Under the pieces are notes generated by a model. The model worked only from the letters and a program-made list of their open reading frames with translations, did no database searches and was not told the origin of the DNA. Shown one piece after another: positions 29,494-38,746 of a stretch of 64,000 nucleotides of DNA (position 1 is the first letter of the stretch; every line of letters starts with the position of its first letter). Both the position numbers and the translations under genes were made by a program. The stretch comes from Methylopila turkensis. Its GTDB lineage: Bacteria; Pseudomonadota; Alphaproteobacteria; Rhizobiales; Methylopilaceae. Location of the stretch: assembly GCF_027922325.1 (NCBI RefSeq), contig NZ_BSFL01000002.1, positions 62,001-126,000 on the forward strand, given 5' to 3'.

Positions 29494-30195
29494 TCATTCC
29501 AGCGCCATGCCCGAGACGGCCTTCAGCTCCCGCAGCACCTGCGGGCCGGGTTCGCCGGTCTGCGGCAGCTTGCGGTCGCGCTCGAAGCTCAGCAGGGCGG
29601 CGCGCGTGGCGGCGCCCATCTTGCCGTCGATCGCGACCGGGCCGTAGCCGAGCCGCGCCAGCGCGCGCTGCACGGCCATGAGCTTCGGGGCGGAGATCGA
29701 GCCGGTGGTCGCGGGCTGGGGCTTTGGCGCCGGCGGCTCGGCGCGCGGCGGCAGCGGCGCGACGCGGGCCGCGTTCGCCGGCGCTACCAGCAGCGCCGCC
29801 AGCACGCGATCGGACGCGACGCCGGTCACGGCCGTTCCGGACGCCTGCTCGAAGGCCGAGATCGCCGCGCTGGTCTTCGCGCCGAACACGCCGTCGACGG
29901 CGCCGTCGTAATAGCCGCGGGCGAGCAGCGCCTCCTGGATCTGGGCCACCAGTTCGCTGCGCTGGGGCGCGGGCGCCGCGTCCGTCCGGGCGCCATGCTG
30001 GGCCGGCGCCTCGCGCTGAAGCGCCGCCGGGTGGCGACCCTGCTGCAGCGCCAGCGCATTCACGAGGATGGTGGCGACGCCGGCCGCGGCGACGAGGGCC
30101 GCGAGCGTGTCGACGGGCCGACGGCGGGCGACCGCAAACACCCTGCCCGCCAGCCCGGTCGTGGCCGACGCGTCGTCGTCATAGGTGCGGGCCAT
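29494..30195 (-). CDS. Membrane-anchored protein with two peptidoglycan-binding domains
   Basis: 233 aa from MARTYDDDASATTG (30195), five bases after the kinase stop; a GTG at 30207 is the alternative. One membrane helix (about residues 32-50) follows a basic cytosolic tail. Two PG_binding_1 repeats are visible: LVAQIQEALLARGYYDGAVDGVFGAKT and KLMAVQRALARLGYGPVAIDGKMGAAT, each with the x-DG-x-G-T turn. It probably ties the envelope to murein. Downstream of a PAS histidine kinase on the same strand, so likely co-transcribed. Confidence 0.85.
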   Translation of the reverse strand: MARTYDDDASATTGLAGRVFAVARRRPVDTLAALVAAAGVATILVNALALQQGRHPAALQREAPAQHGARTDAAPAPQRSELVAQIQEALLARGYYDGAVDGVFGAKTSAAISAFEQASGTAVTGVASDRVLAALLVAPANAARVAPLPPRAEPPAPKPQPATTGSISAPKLMAVQRALARLGYGPVAIDGKMGAATRAALLSFERDRKLPQTGEPGPQVLRELKAVSGMALE

Positions 30196-30199
30196 GGCT

Positions 30200-31984
30200 T
30201 TAGGCACTTTTCTTCACCTTCAACTCGAGCGGGGAAACCGGGCGCGAGCGGCCGAACGCGGGGCGCTCGACGGGGGATTCCGTCAGGGGCCGCGCGGGAT
30301 CGAGCGGCAGGCTGACGGTCACGCGCGTGCCGCGGCCGACGACGCTTTCGAAGCTGATCCGGCCGCCGTGCAGGTCGACCAGCCCGCGCGTGATCGACAG
30401 GCCGAGGCCGGAGCCCTGGCGGCTCCCGCCGCCGGCGTTCGGAACCTGGAAGAACGCTTCGCCGAGCCGACCGACATGGTCGGGCGCGACGCCGACGCCG
30501 GTGTCGCGCACCACGATCAGCGCCGCGTCGCCGCTCGCGCGAAGCGAGACCGCGACCTCGCCGCCCGAGGGCGTGAACTTGATCGCGTTCGACAGCAGGT
30601 TGAGGATCACCTGGGTCAGCGCGCGACGGTCGGCCGCGATCTCCGGCACGTCGGCGCCGACATCCGCGACCACCCTGACGCCGCCTCGCTCAGCGTCGAG
30701 CGCGAGCAGCCCGACGCAGCGCGCCACGAGCGGCGCCAGCGCGCAGGGCTCGGACGCCACGGGAAAAGCGCCGGTCTCGATCTTCGCCATGTCGAGCACG
30801 CCGTCGACGATCTCCAGCAGGTGCTGGGCGGACTGGTGGATGAGCCGGCCATAGTCCGACCGGCGGCCGACCACCTCGGACGGCGCGGGGCTTTCGGACA
30901 GGATCTCGGAGAAGCCGAGGATGGCGGTCAGCGGCGTGCGGAGCTCATGGCTGACCGACGCGAGGAACCGCGATTTCTCGTCGGTGGCGAGCGCCGCGGC
31001 CCGCTCAGCCTGCTCGACGCGCTCGGCCAGCGCCTTGCGCTCGGTGACGTCGCGGAACATGGCGAGGGCGACGCCCGCCTCGGCGCCGGGGCGCGCGGTC
31101 ATGTCGAAACAGCCGAAGCGCGGCGGGCAGCCGGCCGGCGCGGCCCGGCGCAGCCTGACCTCGACCGAGGAGCGGCGCTCGCCGGCGGCGGCCGAGGCGA
31201 TGGCCTGAAGGAAGGCGGGGCGGTCGGCGATGTGGACGCGATCGAACAGGCCGGAGCCGTGCAGGTCGCGGGCGGAGGCGCCGAGCAGCCGCTCGCTCGC
31301 GGCCGAGGCGAAGGTCACGGCGCCGTTCGGGCCGTGGCGGGTGGCGAGATCCTCGACCGAGCCCGCGATCATGTCGAAACGCGCCTGCGCCTCCCGCGCC
31401 GAGGCGGCGGAGCCGGCGATGGCGGCGCAAGCGCGGACGGCGAGGCCGAGGGCGCAGAGCCCGGCCCACAGCGCGCCCGCCGCGGCGTAGCCGGGCGTCG
31501 CGGCGACCGCAGGCAGAACCGCGCCGGCCGCCGCGGCGGCGACGGCGCCGGCGAGCGCCGCGGCGACGCCGGCGAGCGTGATGCGGCGCGAGCCGGACAG
31601 CGCGGCCTCGAGCGGCGCGAGCGCGAGCCAGGGCAGCGCCGGCGAAGCGAGGCCGCCGGTCGCGGCGGCGACGCCCGCGATCAGGACGGTCAGCGCCAGC
31701 GACGAGAGAAGATGCGCGCGGGCGAGATCGCCGGTCGCGGAAAGCCGGAGAGCGATCACGATCGGCGCGACCAGCCAGGCGAGGACGCCGAGTTCCAGCG
31801 CGCCGGGCGCGCCGGCGAGCGCGAGCAGCATCGGCAGCGCCGCGAAGGGCAGCACGCCGGCGGCCATATGGGTGGCGAGAAAGGTCGCGTGCCGCGTCAG
31901 CGCAGCCGAATCGTCGGACGCCGAAGGATGGACCTTCGCGGCGACGTGCCCGGCCAACGCCTTGAGGGAAGCGAGCTGAAGCAC
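30200..31984 (-). CDS. Membrane-bound PAS-domain sensor histidine kinase
   Basis: 594 aa from the GTG at 31984, which has GGAG at good distance; the longer frame to 32164 lacks a ribosome site. Six or so N-terminal helices (about residues 35-180) form the sensor membrane part. A PAS domain follows (about 210-320), then an H-box FLASVSHELRTPLTAILGFSEIL with the phospho-histidine. The ATPase core has N (NLLSNAIKFTPSGG), DTGVGV (G1), and GSGLGLSITRGLV (G2). The H-box resembles the PleC/DivJ group that feeds DivK, but that link is only suggestive. No receiver domain attached. A short DUF5330 gene is divergent. Confidence 0.88.
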   Translation of the reverse strand: MLQLASLKALAGHVAAKVHPSASDDSAALTRHATFLATHMAAGVLPFAALPMLLALAGAPGALELGVLAWLVAPIVIALRLSATGDLARAHLLSSLALTVLIAGVAAATGGLASPALPWLALAPLEAALSGSRRITLAGVAAALAGAVAAAAAGAVLPAVAATPGYAAAGALWAGLCALGLAVRACAAIAGSAASAREAQARFDMIAGSVEDLATRHGPNGAVTFASAASERLLGASARDLHGSGLFDRVHIADRPAFLQAIASAAAGERRSSVEVRLRRAAPAGCPPRFGCFDMTARPGAEAGVALAMFRDVTERKALAERVEQAERAAALATDEKSRFLASVSHELRTPLTAILGFSEILSESPAPSEVVGRRSDYGRLIHQSAQHLLEIVDGVLDMAKIETGAFPVASEPCALAPLVARCVGLLALDAERGGVRVVADVGADVPEIAADRRALTQVILNLLSNAIKFTPSGGEVAVSLRASGDAALIVVRDTGVGVAPDHVGRLGEAFFQVPNAGGGSRQGSGLGLSITRGLVDLHGGRISFESVVGRGTRVTVSLPLDPARPLTESPVERPAFGRSRPVSPLELKVKKSA

Positions 31985-32319
31985 GCGTTTACTCCGACGG
32001 CCGCGCCGCGCCGGAGCGCGTCGCGGAGGCCGCCCCGCGGGACGGCCGACACTCAATTCACGATCCGCAGACTGGCAGCGCAGGCTTAAGCGAACGCTAA
32101 AACGGCGAGGCGCGCCTGTCGCCAAATGCATTCGGCGAAGCCCGCGCGCCGGGCGCCGCCTCATACATTGACGAAAGCTTGATGAAAACTTTCAAAGGTC
32201 TGAACTGCTCGGGTCGAATGCAGCGCTTCCGGTTCAACGCGATTTAGGCCGACGGTGCTAGCGTCTGTACTCGACGCGCCGCAGGACGGGCGCGGGACGC
32301 GAAGTCAAGGTCCACGACG
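31985..32319. other. Intergenic region between divergent kinase and DUF5330 genes, 335 bp
   Basis: No gene seen. The part nearest the kinase is GC-rich; 32160-32215 is AT-richer (TTGACGAAAGCTTGATG, with GAAAACTTTC inside) and probably carries the divergent promoters. TTGACG (32167-32172) is a candidate -35 box for the plus strand, but no clear -10 follows. Confidence 0.4.
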
Positions 32320-32715
32320 ATGATGTTTCTTGTGCGAGCCGCCTTCTGGATTTGCGTGATGCTGATGATCCTGCCGGTCGCGGGTCCCAGCGCCGACGGC
32401 CCCACCGCTTCCGAGAAGGCCTCCATCGACGCGTTGTCGGCGCTCGCCGCCGCCGGCGCCACCGTCTCCGACGTCAAGGGCTTCTGCGAGCGCCAGCCGG
32501 GCGCCTGCGACGTCGGCTCCCAGGCGCTGAAGCTGATGGGCGAGCGCGTCGGCGTCGGCGCCGCGATGCTTCAGGACTATTTCGGCGGCGAAGCGACCAC
32601 GGGGGCGGCCGCGACGCCCGCGGCGAAGCTCACGGCCCCCGCCCGCGACACGCTGACCCCCGCCGACCGCAAGCCGGCCTGGCGCGGCCAGCCCGCCGGC
32701 GCGCGCGCCGCCTGA
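32320..32715 (+). CDS. DUF5330 domain-containing protein
   Basis: 131 aa. A hydrophobic N-terminus (MMFLVRAAFWICVMLMILPV) acts as signal or anchor. ASIDALSALAAAGATVSDVKGFCERQPGACDVGSQAL is the conserved block of the family, with two cysteines likely to form a disulfide outside the membrane. Restricted to Hyphomicrobiales as far as recognised; function unknown. Start at 32320 or the next methionine. Confidence 0.85.
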   Translation: MMFLVRAAFWICVMLMILPVAGPSADGPTASEKASIDALSALAAAGATVSDVKGFCERQPGACDVGSQALKLMGERVGVGAAMLQDYFGGEATTGAAATPAAKLTAPARDTLTPADRKPAWRGQPAGARAA

Positions 32716-32821
32716 GCGCTTTAGAGACCCCGCCGGACGCGACGGATCGGGGGCCGCCGCAGCCTTTTCCTTTGCAGCGGCGGCGCGAACGACTTACCTC
32801 GCGGGGAACAGCGAGGACGCC

Positions 32822-33259
32822 ATGGCCGCCGGTATTGACGAGATCGTCGAGGGCTTCGAGTTCATCGACGACTGGGAGGAGCGCATCCGCTACCTCATCG
32901 AGCTCGGCCGCGAGCTCGAACCCCTGCCCGATTCGGCCCGCACCGCCGCGAACAAGGTGCAGGGCTGCGCCAGCCAGGTCTGGCTGGAGACCAACGTGGG
33001 CGACGGGCCCGACCCCGTGCTGACGTTCCGCGGCGACAGCGACGCCCATCTCGTGCGCGGGCTGGTGGCGGTGATGATCGCGCTCTATTCGGGCAAGCGC
33101 GCGGGCCAGATCCTCGCGACCGACGCCGGCCAGCTGATGGACCGCATCCAGCTCCGCGAGCATCTGACGCCGCAGCGCTCCAACGGTCTGAAGTCCATGG
33201 TGGAGCGGATCAAGCGCGAGGCGGCCGCCGCAGCCGGCGTCACGTCCGGCGCGGCCTGA
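32822..33259 (+). CDS. sufE: SufE family protein
   Basis: 145 aa. WEERIRYLIELGRELEPLPDSARTAANKVQGCASQVWL contains the active cysteine (about C52, in VQGCASQ) that accepts persulfide from the desulfurase SufS and passes it to SufBCD. The rest, GDSDAHLVRGLVAVMIALYSGK, is the typical continuation. It works in iron-sulfur cluster assembly, but no other suf gene lies in the window. The 3' end overlaps the convergent DUF6456 gene by 20 bp. Confidence 0.93.
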   Translation: MAAGIDEIVEGFEFIDDWEERIRYLIELGRELEPLPDSARTAANKVQGCASQVWLETNVGDGPDPVLTFRGDSDAHLVRGLVAVMIALYSGKRAGQILATDAGQLMDRIQLREHLTPQRSNGLKSMVERIKREAAAAAGVTSGAA

Positions 33260-34040
33260 GTTCGTCGGCCGCCGTCTCCGGCCAGCCGACGATCCGGCCG
33301 CCCCGGTCCGGGCCCGTGGCGCTGTCGCCGTAGCCGTAGTGCCGCGCGAGGCTCGCGAGCGCGAGGCCGAGCACCAGCTTGCCGCCGCGGGCCGGCCATC
33401 CGCGATCGCGCTCGACCGCCTCAATGCCCTTGAGGAAACAGCAGACGTCGAGCAGCGCGCCGGACAGCTCCGGCCCGACCGCCTGCAGCGCGCGCGTCAC
33501 GCGGTCCCGCGCCGCGAGCGCCGCATCCGCTACCTCCGCCCCCGCGCCGGCGCCGCCCCGATGCGCGCGTCCCGCGCTGACGTCCCAGTTCGCGGTGACG
33601 CGCGGGCTCATCTGGCCGCGGGAGAAGTCGGCGCGCAGGCGCTCGCCCGCCAGCACCTCGTGAGATGCGAGCATCGGACGGCCGTCGCGGCCCTTGCGCC
33701 GGGCGAGCCAGGCGAGCGGGCTCTCGTCGAGATTGACCAGCGCCTCGGCGGTTTCGCCGTCCACCTCCACGGCGCGGCGCTGCAGCGCCTGATGCTGCGC
33801 CCGGAAGCCGTTCTCGCCTCCCGTCTCGCGGGCCGCCCGGGCGCGGCCGAGGGCGGTCGCGACGACGCGGCCGTCGGGCCGCCGCGCGATCAGCCCGCGC
33901 CGCGACAGCGCCTCCGCGGCCGCTTCCCCGACGTCGCCCGCCAGGCCTTCGGGGCCGGCGGCGAGAACGCGGCGCAGCAGCCGCCTCTCCGCGGCCTCTA
34001 GCCGGATGGACGACTCAGCGGCAGGGCGGCTCGGCGGCAT
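33240..34040 (-). CDS. DUF6456 domain-containing protein
   Basis: 266 aa from MPPSRPAAESS (34040). The N-terminal half looks like a winged-helix unit (AERRLLRRVLAAGPEGL, SRRGLIARRPDGRV). The C-terminal DUF6456 reads DESPLAWLARRKGRDGRPMLASHEVLAGERLRADF followed by RVTANWDVS and LDVCCFLKGIEAVERDRGWPARGGKLVL. Probably a DNA-binding regulator of Hyphomicrobiales, but the role is not established. It is preceded by an unusually AT-rich 60-bp stretch (34050-34110) likely to hold its promoter. Confidence 0.8.
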   Translation of the reverse strand: MPPSRPAAESSIRLEAAERRLLRRVLAAGPEGLAGDVGEAAAEALSRRGLIARRPDGRVVATALGRARAARETGGENGFRAQHQALQRRAVEVDGETAEALVNLDESPLAWLARRKGRDGRPMLASHEVLAGERLRADFSRGQMSPRVTANWDVSAGRAHRGGAGAGAEVADAALAARDRVTRALQAVGPELSGALLDVCCFLKGIEAVERDRGWPARGGKLVLGLALASLARHYGYGDSATGPDRGGRIVGWPETAADELRPRRT

Positions 34041-34129
34041 CGGTGTTCTCCACAATCTATGAGCTATTATTCCTTTATAGGATTATATTCTAGACTCGAC
34101 AAGCCGTCGGCTGGACGCCGGCGCGCTAA

Positions 34130-34164
34130 CGAAAACGCCGCCCGGACCCGAGGTCCGGACGGCG
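34130..34164 (-). terminator. Intrinsic terminator of mucR
   Basis: Minus strand: CGCCG-t-CCGGACC-TCG-GGTCCGG-g-CGGCG stem (34136-34164, one internal mismatch) followed by TTTTCGTT (34128-34135). The position is 49 bp after the mucR stop. Confidence 0.75.
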
Positions 34165-34212
34165 TGGCGCACCGATCGTAAAGGTTGGTCGCCGCAAGAG
34201 GCGACCCGGCGG

Positions 34213-34629
34213 TCAGTCGCGCTTTCCGCGCTGCTGGCCGAGGCCCATCTTCTTCGCGAGCTCCGAGCGCGCGGCGGCGTAGTTCGGCGCGACCATGGGA
34301 TAGTCGCTCGGCAAACCCCACTTCTCGCGGTACTCCTCCGGCGACATGTCGTACTGCGTGCGGAGATGGCGCTTCAGCGACTTGAACTTCTTGCCGTCCT
34401 CGAGGCAGACGATGAAGTCTGGCGTCACCGACTTGCGGACCGGCACCGCGGGCTTCGGCGCCTCCGCGACCGGCTCGGCATCGCCCTCGGAGACGCGGCT
34501 CAGGGCCACGTGCACGTCCGCGATCAGCGCGGGAAGGTCGGCCGCCGGAACCGAATTGTTGCTCACATAGGCCGACACGATATCGGCGGCCAGTTCAATG
34601 TAATTCGCGGTCGTCGCGTTCTCGCTCAT
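34213..34629 (-). CDS. mucR: MucR/Ros family transcriptional regulator
   Basis: 138 aa from [13 protein letters not shown] (34629). The DNA-binding core [46 protein letters not shown] is the Ros/MucR zinc-finger region: Cys, Asp, His, His in the order seen in MucR rather than the CxxC of eukaryote-like fingers. Members repress exopolysaccharide, motility and cell-cycle genes and form H-NS-like oligomers through the N-terminal part. It has a long 349-bp upstream region, compatible with autoregulation, and a clear terminator. Confidence 0.95.
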   Translation of the reverse strand: MSENATTANYIELAADIVSAYVSNNSVPAADLPALIADVHVALSRVSEGDAEPVAEAPKPAVPVRKSVTPDFIVCLEDGKKFKSLKRHLRTQYDMSPEEYREKWGLPSDYPMVAPNYAAARSELAKKMGLGQQRGKRD

Positions 34630-34978
34630 AAAAACCCCAAATCCGTGCCTGTGAACGAGCCGGAGGTTCCGCCAACGGGACCGTCCGCTCGATGAATTGA
34701 CGCAAGCATCTCTCGCAGGACGTCGCACTACGACAGCATTCCCAAATCCGGGGACGCTGCATTCCCGCCTTACATAGCTAGGGAGGCAAACGCCGGCAAG
34801 TTGTTCTGGTGCAAGCCTCCACACTTATTGCGCATAATCGCCGGAACACTGGCGCAGGTTCGCGAGGCGACCGAGCGCGACGCAAAGTCGCGGGCGCGGC
34901 CGGCGGTTCCTTGTGGCGGGGGCGAGCGCTGTCTAACGTCCGCCTCCCGCCAACGCACGCCCCGGAGCGCCTCGCCCG
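34630..34978. other. Intergenic region between mucR and oligopeptidase B, 349 bp
   Basis: No gene recognised. It is somewhat lower in GC near 34700-34850 than its surroundings and would hold the mucR promoter. Short AT-rich words (ATTATTGCG-like at about 34827-34840) could be MucR sites, but no repeat pattern is strong enough to call. Confidence 0.4.
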
Positions 34979-37120
34979 ATGGTCGCCGCCCCCCTGCCCC
35001 CGCCGCCCGTGGCGGAACGCCGCCCGCATGTGACCGCCGCGCATGGCGTCCGCCTCGAAGACCCCTACGCGTGGCTGAGGGCGGACAATTGGCAGGAGGT
35101 GATGCGCCGCCCGGAGACGCTGCCGGCCGACGTGCGCGCCTATCTCGAGGCCGAGAACGCCTACGCCAAGGCGCTGCTGGAGCCGCTCGATCCTCTGAAG
35201 GCCGCGCTCGTCGCGGAGATGCGCGGCCGGATCAAGGAGGACGATTCCACCGTCCCGACCGCCGACGGCCCGTTCGCCTACGCCGTGCGCTACCGGACGG
35301 GCGGACAGCACCCGATCGTGGTCCGGCGTCCGGCGGACGACGCGTCCGCAGAGGAGACCGTACTGCTCGACGGCGACGCGCTGGCGGAAGGCCACGCCTT
35401 CTTCCAGCTCGGATCGTGGTCGCCCTCGCCCGACCACCGCCGGCTCGCCTGGAGCGCCGACGAGGCCGGCTCCGAGTTCCTGACCATCCGCGTGCGCGAT
35501 CTCGCGACCGGCGAGGATCTGGCCGACGCCGTCCCCGACGCCACCGGCGCGGCGGTCTGGGCTGAGGACGGCTCGGGCTTCTGGTACGTGCGGCTCGACG
35601 CCCAGCACCGGGCGCTCGAGGTCTACCGCCATCGCCTCGGCGAGGATCCCGTTTCCGACGAACTCGTGTTCCGCGAGGCCGAACCCGGGTGGTTCGTCGG
35701 CGTCGACCGCACCCGCTCCGGCGCGTTCTGCGTCGTCACCGTCTCGGACCACGACACCTCGGAAGCCCATCTCATCGACCGCGCGACGCTCGACGGCGCG
35801 CCCCGGCTGGTCGAAGCCCGCAAGGCCGGAACCCGCTACGACGTGGACCACCATCCCGCGCTCGACGGCCGCTCGACTCTGGTGCTGCGCACCAACGCGG
35901 GCGGCGCCGTCGACTTCAAACTCACGGTGAAGCCGGTCGACGGCGGGCCGGAAAGCGACCTCGTCCCGCACCGTCCGGGCGTCTACGTGCTCGACCACGC
36001 TGTAACCGCCCGCCACGTCACGCGGCTGGAGCGCGAGGACGGCCTGCCCCGGATCGTGGTGCGGGAGCTCGCGACCGGCGCCGAGCACGCCATCGCCTTC
36101 GCCGAGGAGGCCTACGCGCTCGGCATGGACGCGGGCCCGACCTTCGACGCCGACCTCGTCCGCTTCGTCTACTCCTCGCCCGCCACCCCGTCCGAGACCT
36201 GGGACTACGATCTCGCGACGCGGGCGCGCACGCTGCGCAAGCGGCAGGAGGTGCCGTCGGGCCACGACCCGGACGCCTATGTGGTGCGGCGCCTGCAGGC
36301 GCCGGCTTCCGACGGCGCGCTGGTGCCGGTCACGGTCATCCACAGGAAGGGCCTCGCCCTGGACGGCCGCGCGCCCTGCCTGCTTTACGGCTACGGCGCC
36401 TATGGCATCTCGATGCCGGCGTCGTTCTCCGGCGGCCGGCTGTCGCTGGTCGACCGCGGCTTCGTCTACGCCATCGCCCACATCCGCGGCGGCGCGGACA
36501 AGGGCTGGGGCTGGTATCTCGACGGGAAGCTGGACAAAAAGACCAACACCTTCAGTGATTTCATCGCCGCAGCGGAGACTTTGGTTAACGAAAGCTTCAC
36601 CTCGGCCGGACACATCGTGAGCCATGGCGGCTCGGCCGGCGGCATGCTCATGGGCGCGGTCGCGAACCTGCGGCCGGACCTGTTCGCGGGCGTGCTCGCA
36701 GACGTGCCCTTCGTCGACGTGCTCACCACGATGATGGACGAGAGCCTGCCGCTGACCCCGCCGGAATGGCCGGAATGGGGCGATCCGATCCGCGACGCGG
36801 CGGCCTTCGCGCGCATCCGGAGCTACAGCCCGGTCGACAACGTGGCGCCGCGGCCCTACCCCGCGATCCTCGCGCTCGCCGGCCTGACCGATCCGCGCGT
36901 CACCTATTGGGAGCCCGCCAAATGGGTCGCGCGTCTGCGCGCCGCGACCACGTCCGGCCGCCCGATCGCGCTCAGGACCAACATGGACGCCGGCCACGGC
37001 GGCGCGTCGGGCCGGTTCGACCGGCTCGAAGAGGTGGCGCTCGCCTACGCTTTCGCGCTCGCCGCCGTCGGCCATCCGGACGCCGCAGCCGCGCCGCCCG
37101 CCTTCGGCGCGGCCGGCTGA
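34979..37120 (+). CDS. ptrB: Oligopeptidase B (S9 family prolyl-oligopeptidase-type serine peptidase)
   Basis: 713 aa. N-terminal HGVRLEDPYAWLR and a beta-propeller (about residues 70-400) gate access to the C-terminal alpha/beta-hydrolase. The catalytic serine is in SHGGSAGGMLMGAV, the aspartate in GLTDPRVTYWEPAKW, and the histidine in NMDAGHGGASGRFD. It cuts short peptides after Arg/Lys in the cytosol or periplasm. Length and motif order match protease II. Starts at the ATG at 34979 (MVAAPLPPPPVAERRPHV). Alone on its strand. Confidence 0.93.
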   Translation: MVAAPLPPPPVAERRPHVTAAHGVRLEDPYAWLRADNWQEVMRRPETLPADVRAYLEAENAYAKALLEPLDPLKAALVAEMRGRIKEDDSTVPTADGPFAYAVRYRTGGQHPIVVRRPADDASAEETVLLDGDALAEGHAFFQLGSWSPSPDHRRLAWSADEAGSEFLTIRVRDLATGEDLADAVPDATGAAVWAEDGSGFWYVRLDAQHRALEVYRHRLGEDPVSDELVFREAEPGWFVGVDRTRSGAFCVVTVSDHDTSEAHLIDRATLDGAPRLVEARKAGTRYDVDHHPALDGRSTLVLRTNAGGAVDFKLTVKPVDGGPESDLVPHRPGVYVLDHAVTARHVTRLEREDGLPRIVVRELATGAEHAIAFAEEAYALGMDAGPTFDADLVRFVYSSPATPSETWDYDLATRARTLRKRQEVPSGHDPDAYVVRRLQAPASDGALVPVTVIHRKGLALDGRAPCLLYGYGAYGISMPASFSGGRLSLVDRGFVYAIAHIRGGADKGWGWYLDGKLDKKTNTFSDFIAAAETLVNESFTSAGHIVSHGGSAGGMLMGAVANLRPDLFAGVLADVPFVDVLTTMMDESLPLTPPEWPEWGDPIRDAAAFARIRSYSPVDNVAPRPYPAILALAGLTDPRVTYWEPAKWVARLRAATTSGRPIALRTNMDAGHGGASGRFDRLEEVALAYAFALAAVGHPDAAAAPPAFGAAG

Positions 37121-37259
37121 GGCGCGGAGCGCCGCGTTCTGACGACAAATCTCTATCGCCGCCTTGAGCGGCTAGGCGGGGTTCTTGGCGGTGGTCCGGT
37201 CGGAGGGTCTGAAGCGTCCGAAAAGCGACGACGACAAGCGCTGAGGACGCATGACGACT

Positions 37260-38510
37260 TCAGCTGAGCACGATCGGATGCAGCCAGTTGTGCACAGGCC
37301 AGGCGTTGTCCAGCCGCATGGGGTTTCCGGAGCTTCGAATGACGCCGCGCCCGCGACCATGATGATGACGACGGTGGGTGACCGTCGTGGCGTAAGCCAA
37401 TTCGGGCGCGCCTATGATCTCGCGGCTAAATCTCAGAACGATCGTGTCCGGCGACAGGCTGTCCTGGAATTCCGGGCCATGAAGCACGGACTCGACTGTG
37501 AGAGGAAGGCCGCCGCGTATCGACTCGCCATCGCGCGCCGTCCATCCTCCGCCAGAGCCAAGCCCATAGGGCTCCTTAAATTTTACGATAGCGTTCGTCC
37601 AATCGACGGCCGCAAAGGTCTGGTCCGGCGTACGGAGCTGCACCAGAGCCGTGCGCGCGTCGAACATTCGCCACGTCTCGACGCTCGTCGCCACATGGCC
37701 GAGCCCCGCCATGCGGCGGCTGATGGCGTTGCCAATCTGAGCGCCCAGCATGCGGTATCCCATTACAGTGGGATGACCGCCTTTGCCGCTCAGCGTGTGC
37801 TGGATCGCATACATGGCGCCGGCGTTGACGTGCTTGAGCGGTGATAGCCGCCCCGCCTGTTCCGCCGCCATGGCCACATCCGGAAAGGCCCAACCGTCCG
37901 CGCCGGGCGGAGCGGTGTTGCCAGGATCCGTGTGGAACATGGGCACGCTACGGCTTTGCCCGGTGATGCTTCGAACAACATCCTCAAAGGCTTCCTGAAG
38001 CTGAAGGACCTGCCTCAAGCGGGTCCAGTGGCGCGTGCCGGTCTTGTGTTCCGCCTGGCCCTGCAAGAAAACGATCGCAGGCACGATCAGCCTTCTGCCC
38101 TGCGCCGCGGAAACGCGGTGGCAGCGTTCCACGAGCGTCGTCAACTGCGCGAAATAGAGGCCACCCTCGACGAACGTCTTGAACGCCCGGCCGCCCCGGC
38201 CGACCACCGCCATGACGATGCGGCTCGACACGTCGCCACGCTTCTCGAGGCCGACGACGATCTGGTGGCCGCACTCCGAGCAGATCGTCTCCGAAACGGC
38301 TGCGCCGTACAACTCGTCTCGGCGCCTTTCGACCAGCGGCTCATAGCTGTCGAACGCCCGGTCGGCCGGAAACACGTAACCCGGAGCTCCGGGCATCAGC
38401 AGGCGGTCGGGGTGCTTCGCTTCCTCATTGTAGGGCCTGTCGTCGCTGTCAATTAAGCCCAATGCGTAAGATTGACCGTAGACCGGGATTAAATAATCGA
38501 CGCTAGTCAT
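37260..38510 (-). CDS. SGNH-type esterase-like protein
   Basis: 416 aa. PVYGQSYALGL near the start resembles the block-I serine of the SGNH/sialate-O-acetylesterase group (GQSN-type), FLQGQAEHKTGTRHW gives a block-III-like QGE position, and GHPTVMGYRMLG supplies a late histidine. Together they suggest a carbohydrate esterase that deacetylates sugars. No obvious signal peptide. Local GC is a little lower than neighbours and the protein has no close family I recognise, so recent acquisition is possible. The last 50 residues are His/Arg rich. Confidence 0.6.
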   Translation of the reverse strand: MTSVDYLIPVYGQSYALGLIDSDDRPYNEEAKHPDRLLMPGAPGYVFPADRAFDSYEPLVERRRDELYGAAVSETICSECGHQIVVGLEKRGDVSSRIVMAVVGRGGRAFKTFVEGGLYFAQLTTLVERCHRVSAAQGRRLIVPAIVFLQGQAEHKTGTRHWTRLRQVLQLQEAFEDVVRSITGQSRSVPMFHTDPGNTAPPGADGWAFPDVAMAAEQAGRLSPLKHVNAGAMYAIQHTLSGKGGHPTVMGYRMLGAQIGNAISRRMAGLGHVATSVETWRMFDARTALVQLRTPDQTFAAVDWTNAIVKFKEPYGLGSGGGWTARDGESIRGGLPLTVESVLHGPEFQDSLSPDTIVLRFSREIIGAPELAYATTVTHRRHHHGRGRGVIRSSGNPMRLDNAWPVHNWLHPIVLS

Positions 38511-38746
38511 CTAGTCTCCGTCATGCGCGCACAGAGGAGATGCGTAAGCCGCCATATGTTGGCCTGCAAGTTTCCAGCGCGCGGCGCCTCGCCTCAGTCA
38601 GGTTCTGGCCCGAGCTTAGCCGAGATACGCCGAAAGGGCCGTAAGCCCGCCGCCAAGCGATCCGCGCTCCTCCGATTTCCGCCGTCTTCTCTTCCAGGCT
38701 GTGCCGTGACGACCAATCAGTTCGTACAGCTTTTGCCGACCAGGCC
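38511..38746. other. Intergenic region, 236 bp
   Basis: No supported gene; short frames here are shadows. It is upstream of the SGNH-like gene and downstream of the acidic membrane protein, both on the minus strand. Confidence 0.4.

Noticed and set aside
30185..32089. 634-aa plus-strand frame opposite the histidine kinase
   Set aside because: Shadow; the minus strand has complete kinase motifs.
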